Source: Hydrogenophaga flava NBRC 102514 | GTDB taxonomy: Bacteria; Pseudomonadota; Gammaproteobacteria; Burkholderiales; Burkholderiaceae_C | DNA length: 64,000 bases | Direction: 5' to 3' | Assembly: GCF_001571145.1 (NCBI RefSeq) | Contig: NZ_BCTF01000001.1 | Location: 304,380 to 368,379 of the forward strand | Shown here: in pieces, positions 1-7,301 of the stretch | How positions within the stretch are numbered: position 1 is the first letter of the stretch | Layout of the letters: each line of letters begins with the position of its first letter | Translations under genes and position numbers: made by a program | The notes under the pieces: generated by a model | Seen by the model: only the letters and a program-made list of their open reading frames with translations | Told to the model about the DNA's origin: nothing | Databases searched by the model: none

Positions 1-229
1 GCAGCGGGGCCATGCACATGGCCGGGTCGAACGGGAAGGCGTGGCGCGCCTTGCCCTGGTTGAGCGTGACGTAAAGATCCTGCAGCTGGGGCGCCATGAA
101 GTTCCAGTCGTCCAGCACCTGCTGCAGCCTGGTGGCGATGCCCGTCGCATAATGGGCGGTCGTCAGGTCGCGCGAGACGACCACCAGTTGTCCGTCACGC
201 GAGCCGTCCTTGTAGGTGGCGAGTTTCAT
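1..229 (-). CDS. Fumarylacetoacetate hydrolase (FAH) family protein, N-terminal part only
   Basis: The reading frame runs off the left edge, so only the first 76 codons are present. It begins MKLATYKDGSRDGQLVVVSR and continues through a Trp-Asn-Phe and a PFDP segment, the usual N-terminal cap of the two-domain FAH-family proteins of Burkholderiales that cleave or hydrate acylpyruvates in aromatic catabolism. The catalytic metal-binding domain lies outside the window, so the substrate cannot be named. The ATG at 229 is preceded by an AGGAG-like sequence (read on the minus strand). The gene diverges from the IclR-type regulator at 375, and an inverted repeat lies between them, so control by that regulator is likely. 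Family call is by eye from the N terminus. Confidence 0.75.
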   Translation of the reverse strand, partial: MKLATYKDGSRDGQLVVVSRDLTTAHYATGIATRLQQVLDDWNFMAPQLQDLYVTLNQGKARHAFPFDPAMCMAPL

Positions 230-264
230 GCGAGTCTCCTGCGGGTTGTGGGGTTTACATGATT

Positions 265-282
265 ACGAATAGTGAAATTCGT
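265..282. promoter_or_regulatory. Inverted repeat, putative IclR-family operator
   Basis: ACGAAT and ATTCGT form perfect 6-bp arms around a 6-bp spacer, inside the only A/T-rich part of the 145-bp gap between the FAH-family gene and the IclR gene. Spacing and place fit an operator bound by the divergently encoded regulator. That it is bound is inference. Confidence 0.5.
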
Positions 283-374
283 TAACCTATACGTAAAAAT
301 CGCATTCTAGTTCACGGCGCACATTTGCGTGTGAAAGCCCCTCATTCCACCCCAGCGCTCCCGACGTTGTTCCG

Positions 375-1253
375 ATGCCCGCCGCGAAAAACCCTGCCTC
401 CGAGGCCTCCCACCGACGCGACACTCCCGAAACGGACACCGAGCACCTGCGCGCGGGCATCCAGTCGGTCGAGGTTGGGTTCGAGCTGCTCAACGCCCTG
501 TCCCAGGCCCCCGGTGCGCTGATGCTGCGCGACCTGGCTGCCGCCGCCGGCATGAGCGCTGCCAAGGCCCACCGCTACCTGGTGAGCTTCCAGCGCATGG
601 GCCTGGTGATGCAGGACCCGGTGAGCACCCGCTACGACCTGGGCCCGGCCTCGCTGCGCCTGGGACTGGCCAGCCTGAGCCGGCTGGACGCCGTGAAGCT
701 GGCGCGCGACCGCATTCCCTCCCTGCTGGCCGAAACCGGCCACACGCTGGCAATTGCCGTCTGGGGCAACCAGGGGCCGACCATGGTGCACTGGGCCGAG
801 GCCCCGCAGACCGTGCCCGTCACCCTGCGCCTGGGCGACGTGATGCCGCTGCTGACCTCGGCCACCGGGCGCTGTTTTGCCGCGTTCATGGGCCAGGAGG
901 GGCGCGACGCCCAGCGCATCGCGCCCATGATCCGCGAGGAGCTGGCCCGGGTGAAGAAACTGCCGCGCAACGGCCTGCCGCTGGAAGACGTGCCGCAGAC
1001 GCTGCAGGATGTCCAGGCCCTGCTCGATGAAACCCGGGCCCAGGGCCTGGGTCGCGTGGTGCACAGCCTGCTGCCTGGCGTGGGAGGTTTCTGCGCGCCG
1101 GTGTTCGACGCCCAGGGCCGCCTGGCGCTGGGCCTGGTGGTGCTGGGCTCGGTGGCAACGCTGGACACCGACTGGAACGGTGCCCCCGCCCAGGCGCTGC
1201 GGCGCTGCGCCCGCCAGCTCAGCGACGATCTGGGCCACCGGCCAACGCCATGA
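375..1253 (+). CDS. IclR family transcriptional regulator
   Basis: The 292-residue product has an N-terminal winged helix-turn-helix (about residues 30-92, with LRDLAAAAGMSAAKAHRYLV as the recognition region) and a C-terminal effector-binding domain (about 105-285), the standard IclR architecture. An extra polar stretch of about 28 residues precedes the helix-turn-helix, so a start slightly downstream is possible, although no other ATG lies before the domain. IclR proteins usually control catabolic genes beside them. Here the divergent FAH-family gene is the natural target. The 3' end overlaps the DUF3108 gene by 4 bp (ATGA), so the two are probably translationally coupled. Confidence 0.88.
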   Translation: MPAAKNPASEASHRRDTPETDTEHLRAGIQSVEVGFELLNALSQAPGALMLRDLAAAAGMSAAKAHRYLVSFQRMGLVMQDPVSTRYDLGPASLRLGLASLSRLDAVKLARDRIPSLLAETGHTLAIAVWGNQGPTMVHWAEAPQTVPVTLRLGDVMPLLTSATGRCFAAFMGQEGRDAQRIAPMIREELARVKKLPRNGLPLEDVPQTLQDVQALLDETRAQGLGRVVHSLLPGVGGFCAPVFDAQGRLALGLVVLGSVATLDTDWNGAPAQALRRCARQLSDDLGHRPTP

Positions 1254-2503
1254 CCGCTGCCGTGCCGCACTTCCCCGTCGAGCGCGCGGCACCACGCCGG
1301 CGCGTGCTGTTCGCGCTGGGCGCAGGCGTGCTGCTGGCGCACCTGAGCCTGCTCAGCGGCGGCCTGTCTGGACTGTCGCTGGACATGTTCAAGGCCACCG
1401 CCTCCGATCCCGCGAGCGCACCCGATGCGACTGGCGCGCCGCCACCACCCGAACTGGCCGCCGCCCTGAGCGAGGAGCTGCCGCCGCCCGTGCGCACCAG
1501 CCGCGTGCGCTGGATCCTGCCCAAGCCGCCGGCGCCCGAACCGGCACCTCCGCCTCCGCCACCTCCCCCGCCGCCCAAGGTGGTCGAACCGCCGCCTCCG
1601 CCGCCGGTGGAAGCGGCGGTGGAGGAGCCCCCCGCCGAACCGCCGGCCGAGCCCCCACCGGTCGAAGTGGCCGTGGCGCCACCACCGGAACCGCCCGCCC
1701 CACCGCCGGTCGAAGCCACGCCCGCCAACCCACCAGCCCCGGTGTCGGACCTGCCCCCGGCCACCGAGGTCGCCGCCAGCACGGTCCAGGGCCAGGGCGC
1801 GGGACTGGCCGACGCCGGCCTGCCGCCGGCCCTGCCGCCGCCGGGCACCGAATTGCGTTTCAACGCCACCTCCCTCTCCAAGGGCAAGACCTACAACGGC
1901 TCTGCGCAGCTGGAATGGTCCAACGACGGTCGGCAGTACGAGGCCAGGCTGACTGTGCGCGTGCTGGTGTTCACCGTGCTGACGCAGAGCAGCAAGGGCC
2001 TGCTCAATACCAAGGGCCTGGTGCCCGACCGCTTCACCGACCAGCGCCGCAGCAGCGAGCGGGCCGCGCACTTCGACCGGGAAGGACAGCGGCTGCGCTT
2101 CAGCAACAACGCGCCGGATGCCAAGCTGCTGCCCGGCGCCCAGGACTGGCTGTCGGTGAACTTCCAGCTGGCCGCCCTGTTCAATGCCCGCCCGGACGCC
2201 TACTCCGAAGGGCAGTCGCTGCGCCTGCCAGTCACCAGTGTGACCACCGCCGAGATCTGGCTGTTCCAGGTCGGCGCCCGGTCTACCGAACCCCTGCCCG
2301 CTGGCGAGGTACGGGTGGTCAAACTCACCCGCAGCCCGCGCAAGGAGTTCGACAAGAAGGTGGAGGTCTGGCTGATGCCGGACCACGCCCACCTGCCCGG
2401 CCGCATCCGCATCACCGAGTCCAACGGCGACTACCTGGACATGGTCCTGCAGGACCTTCCGGTGCTGCAGGCCTTACCCTCGGGCCAGCCCCAGCTGCAG
2501 TGA
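1250..2503 (+). CDS. DUF3108 domain protein with TonB-like proline-rich linker
   Basis: The 417-residue product begins with a short cytoplasmic arm, one membrane segment (about residues 18-40), and then a long linker rich in Pro, Glu and Val (about 85-185, with a run of ten consecutive prolines). The rest (about 200-410) resembles DUF3108, a family of envelope proteins of unknown function common in beta-proteobacteria. One N-terminal anchor plus a stiff proline linker looks like TonB and suggests a periplasmic C-terminal domain reaching away from the inner membrane; this is inference. The start overlaps the IclR stop codon by 4 bp. The reverse strand of the proline-rich region is open for a long way but is only a composition shadow. 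Confidence 0.75.
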   Translation: MTAAVPHFPVERAAPRRRVLFALGAGVLLAHLSLLSGGLSGLSLDMFKATASDPASAPDATGAPPPPELAAALSEELPPPVRTSRVRWILPKPPAPEPAPPPPPPPPPPKVVEPPPPPPVEAAVEEPPAEPPAEPPPVEVAVAPPPEPPAPPPVEATPANPPAPVSDLPPATEVAASTVQGQGAGLADAGLPPALPPPGTELRFNATSLSKGKTYNGSAQLEWSNDGRQYEARLTVRVLVFTVLTQSSKGLLNTKGLVPDRFTDQRRSSERAAHFDREGQRLRFSNNAPDAKLLPGAQDWLSVNFQLAALFNARPDAYSEGQSLRLPVTSVTTAEIWLFQVGARSTEPLPAGEVRVVKLTRSPRKEFDKKVEVWLMPDHAHLPGRIRITESNGDYLDMVLQDLPVLQALPSGQPQLQ

Positions 2504-2534
2504 AGCGCAGAACTGTGCCGAAAAACACACGCAT

Positions 2535-2562
2535 CTTGAAACTTCGGCCCACAGGACCATCT
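2535..2562 (+). promoter_or_regulatory. Sigma-32-like (heat shock) promoter upstream of the DUF3567 gene
   Basis: CTTGAAA at 2535-2541 and CCATCT at 2557-2562 are separated by 15 bp. This matches the heat-shock promoter pattern (CTTGAAA, 11-16 bp, CCCATNT) in all but the first C of the second box. It lies about 90 bp before the ATG at 2653. The hsp20 gene in this window has a nearly identical element. Function is inferred from the match. Confidence 0.5.
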
Positions 2563-2652
2563 AAAACTGCAACAGGCCTGAAGCCCGGCGACGAATTGCC
2601 GATATAAGTGACAACAGGCGCACCGTTTCGCCCTGTGGAAGGAAATACAGCC

Positions 2653-2937
2653 ATGCACATGCTCTACGACTCCGATGCCTTTGCGGTGGTCCACATCCTG
2701 GCCAACGCGCCGGAAGATGCCGAAGCGCAGCGCCTCCTGGGCCCGCAGATTCCCCGCCACGGTTTTGAAATCGTCGACAAGCGTTCGGGCAAAGAGGTCT
2801 ACCTCGACGGCTCGTGGGCCGAGATGTTCCAGGAACAGATCCAGGCCTGGCAGCAGAACACCCCGTCTCAGGAAGAGGTGGAAGACACGCTCGAAGGCTA
2901 CGCTTCGCTGGCCCAGATGCCGGTGGTGATGCACTGA
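2653..2937 (+). CDS. DUF3567 family protein
   Basis: This 94-residue soluble acidic protein starts MHMLYDSDAFAVVHI. It resembles the DUF3567 family, small proteins of unknown function found across Burkholderiales. The start at 2653 is chosen over an upstream in-frame codon because GGAAGGA lies 8-9 bp before it and because the family begins at this motif. There is no signal peptide, membrane segment or cysteine motif. A sigma-32-like promoter lies upstream and a strong terminator downstream, so it is probably a single-gene transcript. The function is unknown. Confidence 0.75.
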   Translation: MHMLYDSDAFAVVHILANAPEDAEAQRLLGPQIPRHGFEIVDKRSGKEVYLDGSWAEMFQEQIQAWQQNTPSQEEVEDTLEGYASLAQMPVVMH

Positions 2938-2940
2938 AGG

Positions 2941-3016
2941 CTCCCCCCGCGCCGCGCCTGCGGCGCGTCACCCCCAGGGGGCGATGCGAGTGGCCCGGCG
3001 AAGCCGGTTCCACCGC
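2941..3016 (+). repeat. Intergenic repeat, family A, copy 1
   Basis: This G/C-rich element combines a small hairpin (GCGCCGC / GCGGCGC), a CCCCCAGGGGG palindrome and the tail GTGGCCCGGCGAAGCCGGTTCCACCGC (positions 2990-3016). The same modules in the same order recur at 29114-29190. It directly follows the DUF3567 stop codon. Confidence 0.7.
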
Positions 3017-3043
3017 AGCCTGGACTCAAGCCCTTCTCTCCAA

Positions 3044-3072
3044 AAGCCCGGCACCTGCCGGGCTTCGTTTTT
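3044..3072 (+). terminator. Rho-independent terminator of the DUF3567 gene
   Basis: A perfect 10-bp stem (AAGCCCGGCA / TGCCGGGCTT, 3044-3053 and 3056-3065) encloses a CC loop and is followed by CG and five Ts. It lies after the repeat and just before the 3' end of the convergent AbrB-type gene, so it may act weakly in both directions. Confidence 0.8.
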
Positions 3073-3079
3073 GGGGTAT

Positions 3080-4183
3080 TCAGTCCTTCTGTCTCGCGAT
3101 CCACCACCGGTACACCGGCTCAGCCAGGATCAGCACCGCCACCAGGCGGCAGACCTGGAACGCGGTCACCATGGGCACGCCCAGCTGCAGCACCTTGGCG
3201 GTGATGGACATTTCGGCGATGCCCCCGGGCGAGGTGCCTAGCACCATCGTGGCCGGGTGCAGCCCCGTCATCAGGGACAGCAGCCAGGCGAAGCCGGCGC
3301 ACACCGCCATCATGAACAGGCTGGCCAGCGCCACCGAACCCAGCCAGCGCGGCGCGGTGTGCACGAAGGCCGGCGTGAAGCGCACTCCCAGGCTCACACC
3401 GATCACCAGCTGCGCCGCGGCGCTGAGCGCGGGCGGGATTGCCGACAGCGTCACGCCGCTGAGCGCCAGCACCATGGTGGCCACCAGGGCCCCCATGAAC
3501 CAGGGGTTGGCCCGGCCCAGCCGGCGCATGACCAGAATGCCCGCCAGGGTCAGGCCGCCCAGCTGGGCCAGTCCCGCGATGTCCACGGCGCGCGCGCCGG
3601 GGGGCGCCGGCTCCAGACCGGACACGCCCCAGGCCTGCATGGCGAAAGGGATGGTCACGGTGACGAGCAGCACGCGCAGGCTGTGGGCTGCCGCCACCAG
3701 GTCGGTGCGTGCGCCATGGCGCTCCGCGATCAGGGTCATCTCGGAGGCCCCGCCGATCGCACCGGCGAAATAGGTGGTGCTGCGCAGCTGCGCCGGGCTC
3801 AGATGTGCGAGCTGCTGCGCATGGACACGCCGCAGCCAGACACCGAACCCCAAGCCCAGTGCCAGCGCCCACACGATGCCCAGGGCGATCGCCCACCAGA
3901 GCCCGACCACCAGCACCCCGACCGCTGGCGTGAAGTACAGGCCGAGCGCGGCGCCGATCACCCACTGGCCGCCGTTGCGCAGTGGAATCCAGCTCGCCGT
4001 GGGCGCACCGAACACCGACACCAGTGCGGTCGCCAGCAGGGGCCCCAGCATCCAGGGGATGGGCGTGTTCAGCCAGACGCACAGGCGCGCCGCCCCGAAG
4101 GCCAGCACCAGGGTCAGCAAGACACGAAGGACGAAGGGGGTGCCCCGGGTGGTCGGGGCCTCAGGATCGGGAACGGGCAACAC
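3080..4183 (-). CDS. AbrB family (AidB-type duplicated) membrane protein
   Basis: The product is strongly hydrophobic with about ten membrane segments. It contains the repeated features of the AbrB/DUF4147-like transporter-type proteins: WMLGPLLATALVSVFG near the start, a GAIGGASEMTLIAERHGA loop, and near the C terminus GTSPGGIAEMSITAKVLQLG, which is the matching loop of a second half. Members are inner-membrane proteins of uncertain substrate; the name comes from a proposed ammonia-monooxygenase regulator. No ATG gives a full-length protein, so I chose the GTG at 4183 (367 residues) without a convincing ribosome site. The start is uncertain by a few tens of codons. The gene diverges from the ChaN-type gene. 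Confidence 0.72.
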   Translation of the reverse strand: MLPVPDPEAPTTRGTPFVLRVLLTLVLAFGAARLCVWLNTPIPWMLGPLLATALVSVFGAPTASWIPLRNGGQWVIGAALGLYFTPAVGVLVVGLWWAIALGIVWALALGLGFGVWLRRVHAQQLAHLSPAQLRSTTYFAGAIGGASEMTLIAERHGARTDLVAAAHSLRVLLVTVTIPFAMQAWGVSGLEPAPPGARAVDIAGLAQLGGLTLAGILVMRRLGRANPWFMGALVATMVLALSGVTLSAIPPALSAAAQLVIGVSLGVRFTPAFVHTAPRWLGSVALASLFMMAVCAGFAWLLSLMTGLHPATMVLGTSPGGIAEMSITAKVLQLGVPMVTAFQVCRLVAVLILAEPVYRWWIARQKD

Positions 4184-4252
4184 GGACAGGGCACCGACAA
4201 GGCCGCCGACAAGGCGCCGACACAACAACAGCAGGACGCGTAGTATCGGACC

Positions 4253-5080
4253 ATGATCTGTCGACCCGCTGTCATCGTCCGCCGCTTCTCCGCTGCTTTG
4301 ATGGCATTGGTGCTCGGAGCCTGCAGCGCCATGCCCCGGGTCGCGGCGGACCTCCGGGGCCTGCTGCCCACGCCCTTGCTCCTGGTCGGGGAGCAGCACG
4401 ACGCACCCGAACACCAGGCCCTGCAGCGCGACACCGTGCAGCAGCTGGCCGCTCGCGGCGAACTGGGCGCGCTGGTGCTGGAGATGGTCGAACAGGGCCG
4501 GGACACCCGCCGCCTGCCGCCCGATGCCAGCGAGGCCCAGGTGCGGGAGGCGCTGGACTGGACCGGCGAGCGCAACACGGGCGCCTGGCCCTGGGCTGTG
4601 TACGGCCCGACCGTCCTGTCGGCGGTGCGCGCCGGGGTGCAGGTGCTGGGCGGCAACCTGCCCCGTGCCGGGATGCGCACCGCCATGGCCGATGCCACCC
4701 TGGACGGCACGCTGCCCGCGCCAGCCCTGCAGCGGCAGCGCGAGGCGATCCGCGACGGCCACTGCCAGCTGCTGCCCGACACCCAGATCGCACCGATGAC
4801 CCGCATCCAGATTGCCCGCGACCGTGCCATGGCCCGGACCGCCGTGGACGCGCTCCAGCCGGGACGCACGGTGCTGCTGATCGCGGGCAACGGCCACGTG
4901 CAGCGCGACCTGGGGGTGCCGCACCACCTGCCCGCCGGGCAGCCGCACCGCGTGGTGATGGCGCTGGCCGGCGAGGTGGCCGGGCCGGCCGATCCGGCCG
5001 TGGCCGACCGCCAGTGGGTGACGCCGCCAAGGCCCACCCAGGACCATTGCGCCGAGATGCGGCAGCAGATGGGCCGCTGA
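4253..5080 (+). CDS. ChaN family (haem-binding type) lipoprotein
   Basis: The 275-residue product has a lipoprotein signal ending LGAC (lipid-modified Cys24). The ChaN/DUF399 core follows: LLVGEQHDAPEHQ near residues 43-55 and LLIAGNGHVQRDLGVP near 212-228. ChaN of Campylobacter is an outer-membrane-associated lipoprotein that binds haem and is linked to iron uptake; that role is known for the family and only inferred here. A -10-like TAGTAT lies 6 bp before the ATG, which suggests a very short leader. The gene is flanked by convergent and divergent neighbours, so it is probably transcribed alone. Confidence 0.82.
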   Translation: MICRPAVIVRRFSAALMALVLGACSAMPRVAADLRGLLPTPLLLVGEQHDAPEHQALQRDTVQQLAARGELGALVLEMVEQGRDTRRLPPDASEAQVREALDWTGERNTGAWPWAVYGPTVLSAVRAGVQVLGGNLPRAGMRTAMADATLDGTLPAPALQRQREAIRDGHCQLLPDTQIAPMTRIQIARDRAMARTAVDALQPGRTVLLIAGNGHVQRDLGVPHHLPAGQPHRVVMALAGEVAGPADPAVADRQWVTPPRPTQDHCAEMRQQMGR

Positions 5081-5103
5081 GCCGGCAACGCGCCACCCGG
5101 CGC

Positions 5104-6171
5104 TCAGCTTCCTTCGAGCGACATCAGGATGTAGAGCAGGATCAACCCGGCGATCACCGCCAGCGCGATCTTGACCCAGCTCTTGGGGTACTCGCCTGCG
5201 ACCTGCCCGGTGGCGCCGTTCACCACCACCTGGTAGTCCTTCGCGCCGTAGCGGTAGCCCACCAGCCAGACCGGCAGCAGCACGTGCTTGAAGGTCTGGC
5301 GGTCGAAGCTCGGTGCCACCTGCAGGTTGCGGTGGGTGTCGGCGCGGATGTCCTGCGCGCACATCTGGCGGATCGCCGCGACCATGCGTTCGCGCCCGCG
5401 CTGGGCAGCGGCCACCAGGTCGAGCTGGTAGCGCTCCACCGTCCAGCCGCTGAGGTAGCCCGGGTCGTAGGGTTTGAGGCGCTCGGACGCGGTGGGAAAC
5501 GGTTCGACCGCCTCCACCAGCCGCGGGTGCACCCCGCGCGAGCCGCAGACCAGGGTGTCGTCGAAGAAGTGCCGCACCTGGCCGCTGACCGGAAACCAGC
5601 GGACCTGCCGCTCGCCTTTCTGGTTCTGGTAATACTCTCCGCCCTCGGCCGTGTAGCGCGCGCTGACCTCGGCGTCGAAGGTCCAGTACGGCAGGTAGAC
5701 CCCCTTGACGGTGTCGGTGAGCGCCTTGCCACCGAGGTTGTTGGGCGCCCAGAAGCGCGACTTGTACCAGCTGCGCAGCTTGTCGCGTGCACTCGGTTCG
5801 CTGACGTCGAAGGGCAGCAGGCTCTCGGGCCGGATGATGTCGCCGGTTTCCTCGAACTCGACCAGCGCCGTCGAGCCGCAGAAATCGCAGGCCTTGCCCT
5901 GCTGGGCGTTGGTGAAGGTGCTGATCGCCTGGCAGTGCTGGCAGCGCACGGGCCGGCGCTGGTCCTGCCAGCCACGCGCGCTCTGCGGGATCGACTGCAA
6001 CGCCGCGACCAGGTCGTGCTCAACGATCTCGCCATCGGCCTGGACCTCGTAGGGCGACTCGGTGCCGCAGTAGGCGCAGATCAGCGCCTTCTTCGCCGGG
6101 TTCCACTGCGCCTCGCCGCCGCAGGCCGGACAGGCCAGCTTCTGGCGCGCGGTGACTTCGCTCAGTTGCAT
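5104..6171 (-). CDS. Double zinc-ribbon protein with C-terminal membrane anchor (YdjG-like)
   Basis: The 355-residue product carries two zinc ribbons: Cys14/Cys17 with Cys32/Cys35, and Cys77/Cys80 with Cys95/Cys98. A conserved soluble domain follows (about 110-325, with WYKSRFWAPNNL and VYLPYWTFDAEV), then one C-terminal membrane helix (about 333-350). It begins 11 bp after the SPFH gene, so the two form an operon. The same pairing, a TFIIB-like zinc-ribbon membrane protein with an SPFH protein, is seen in the B. subtilis ydjFGHI envelope-stress operon. That parallel is from memory of the system, not from an alignment. It could be a membrane-tethered partner or scaffold for the SPFH protein. 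Its biochemical function is unknown. Confidence 0.72.
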   Translation of the reverse strand: MQLSEVTARQKLACPACGGEAQWNPAKKALICAYCGTESPYEVQADGEIVEHDLVAALQSIPQSARGWQDQRRPVRCQHCQAISTFTNAQQGKACDFCGSTALVEFEETGDIIRPESLLPFDVSEPSARDKLRSWYKSRFWAPNNLGGKALTDTVKGVYLPYWTFDAEVSARYTAEGGEYYQNQKGERQVRWFPVSGQVRHFFDDTLVCGSRGVHPRLVEAVEPFPTASERLKPYDPGYLSGWTVERYQLDLVAAAQRGRERMVAAIRQMCAQDIRADTHRNLQVAPSFDRQTFKHVLLPVWLVGYRYGAKDYQVVVNGATGQVAGEYPKSWVKIALAVIAGLILLYILMSLEGS

Positions 6172-6182
6172 GCGCCTGCGGG

Positions 6183-7265
6183 TCAGCCCTTGAGGAAGTC
6201 GTCCAAGGCCGCCTGCGGCACGCGCCACTGGCTGCCGATCTTGCGGCCCTCGAGGTTGCCCGCCTCCAGCTCCTGCAGCACGTCGGCCGGACTCACGCCC
6301 AGGGCCTCGGCCACCTGCTCGGGCGTCATCAGCGCGATGGGCGCCGACACCGGGGCGGTCGCCGCCGCGGGGGCCTGGGGCACCAGGCCCGGCATCGACG
6401 GCGCCTGCGCCGCACCACCGGCCATGCCCTGCATCATCGACTGGCCCATGGCCAGGCCGGCCGCCAGCTCGGCGCCGATGCCGGCGGTGCCCGCCTTGCC
6501 TTCGGCCAGGGCGTTGCCCATGTTGTATTTGATGTAGTCGTTGAGGTTGCCGATGGCGGTCATGGAGCCGCGTTTGTCGATCGCCTGCTCCAGCTCGGGC
6601 GGCACCGACACGTTTTCCACCACGAACGCGGTGAGTTCGATGCCGTACTTCTCGCGCGTGGCGACGTTGATCGGCTCCAGCAGCGCCTCGCCCAGCTCGC
6701 TGTAGCGCGTGGCCACGTCCAGCGCAGGCACCTTGGCCTTGGCCAGGGTCTCGCTGAACACGCTGACCAGGCGCGAGCGCATCACGTCGTTGAACTCGTC
6801 CAGCCGGAAGTGGTGGTCGGTGCCCGCGACTTCCTTGAGGAACTTGACCGGGTCGACGATCTTGAAGTCGTAGGTGCCGAAGGCGCGCATGCGCACCACG
6901 CCGAAGTCGGCGTCGCGCATCATCACCGGGTTGGACGTGCCCCACTTGTTGCCGGTGAAGACGCGCGTGATGACGTAGTAGACGTCGGCCTTGAACGGCG
7001 TCTGGAACTTGTACTTCCAGCCCAGCAGGTCCGACAAGATCGGGATGTTCTCGGTCTTGAGCGTGTGGCGGCCCGGCCCCAGCGTGTCGGCAAACTGGCC
7101 GACGTAGACGAACTGCGCCACCTGGCTTTCGCGAACGATCAGCTGGGCCTCGTTCTTGATCTGCTTGTCGTCGTCCGGGAAGCGGTACGACAACGTATCG
7201 CGGGAGTCGTCGACCCACTCGATGACGTCGATGAACTGGCGGTTCAGGAAATCCATGATGGCCAT
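6183..7265 (-). CDS. SPFH domain protein with C-terminal excisionase-type helix-turn-helix
   Basis: The 360-residue product opens with the N terminus typical of the 'virion core protein-like' SPFH family (FLNRQFIDVIEWVDDSRDTL) and the SPFH fold (about 25-220). A helical Ala/Glu/Gly-rich stretch and a Met/Gly/Ala/Pro linker (about 225-310) follow. Residues 312-360 then read like an HTH_17/excisionase domain (PEQVAEALGVSPADVLQELE, then GRKIGSQWRVPQAALDDFL). Many relatives end in a zinc ribbon instead; here the zinc ribbons are in the next gene. An AAGGAGG site sits 7 bp before the ATG. SPFH proteins form ring-like membrane-associated oligomers. The attached helix-turn-helix may bind DNA or a partner protein, which is unresolved. 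Confidence 0.8.
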   Translation of the reverse strand: MAIMDFLNRQFIDVIEWVDDSRDTLSYRFPDDDKQIKNEAQLIVRESQVAQFVYVGQFADTLGPGRHTLKTENIPILSDLLGWKYKFQTPFKADVYYVITRVFTGNKWGTSNPVMMRDADFGVVRMRAFGTYDFKIVDPVKFLKEVAGTDHHFRLDEFNDVMRSRLVSVFSETLAKAKVPALDVATRYSELGEALLEPINVATREKYGIELTAFVVENVSVPPELEQAIDKRGSMTAIGNLNDYIKYNMGNALAEGKAGTAGIGAELAAGLAMGQSMMQGMAGGAAQAPSMPGLVPQAPAAATAPVSAPIALMTPEQVAEALGVSPADVLQELEAGNLEGRKIGSQWRVPQAALDDFLKG

Positions 7266-7301
7266 GCGGAGCCTCCTTGCAGCGGAAAGGGTGGACGGGT
7301 G

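Noticed and set aside
1540..1735. CCG/CCA-rich stretch that looks like a DNA repeat
   Set aside because: It encodes the proline-rich linker of the DUF3108 protein; repetition comes from the Pro/Glu/Val codons.
4253..5080. ChaN-type gene read as a TonB-dependent haem uptake locus
   Set aside because: No receptor, TonB or haem oxygenase gene is adjacent; only the single lipoprotein is present.
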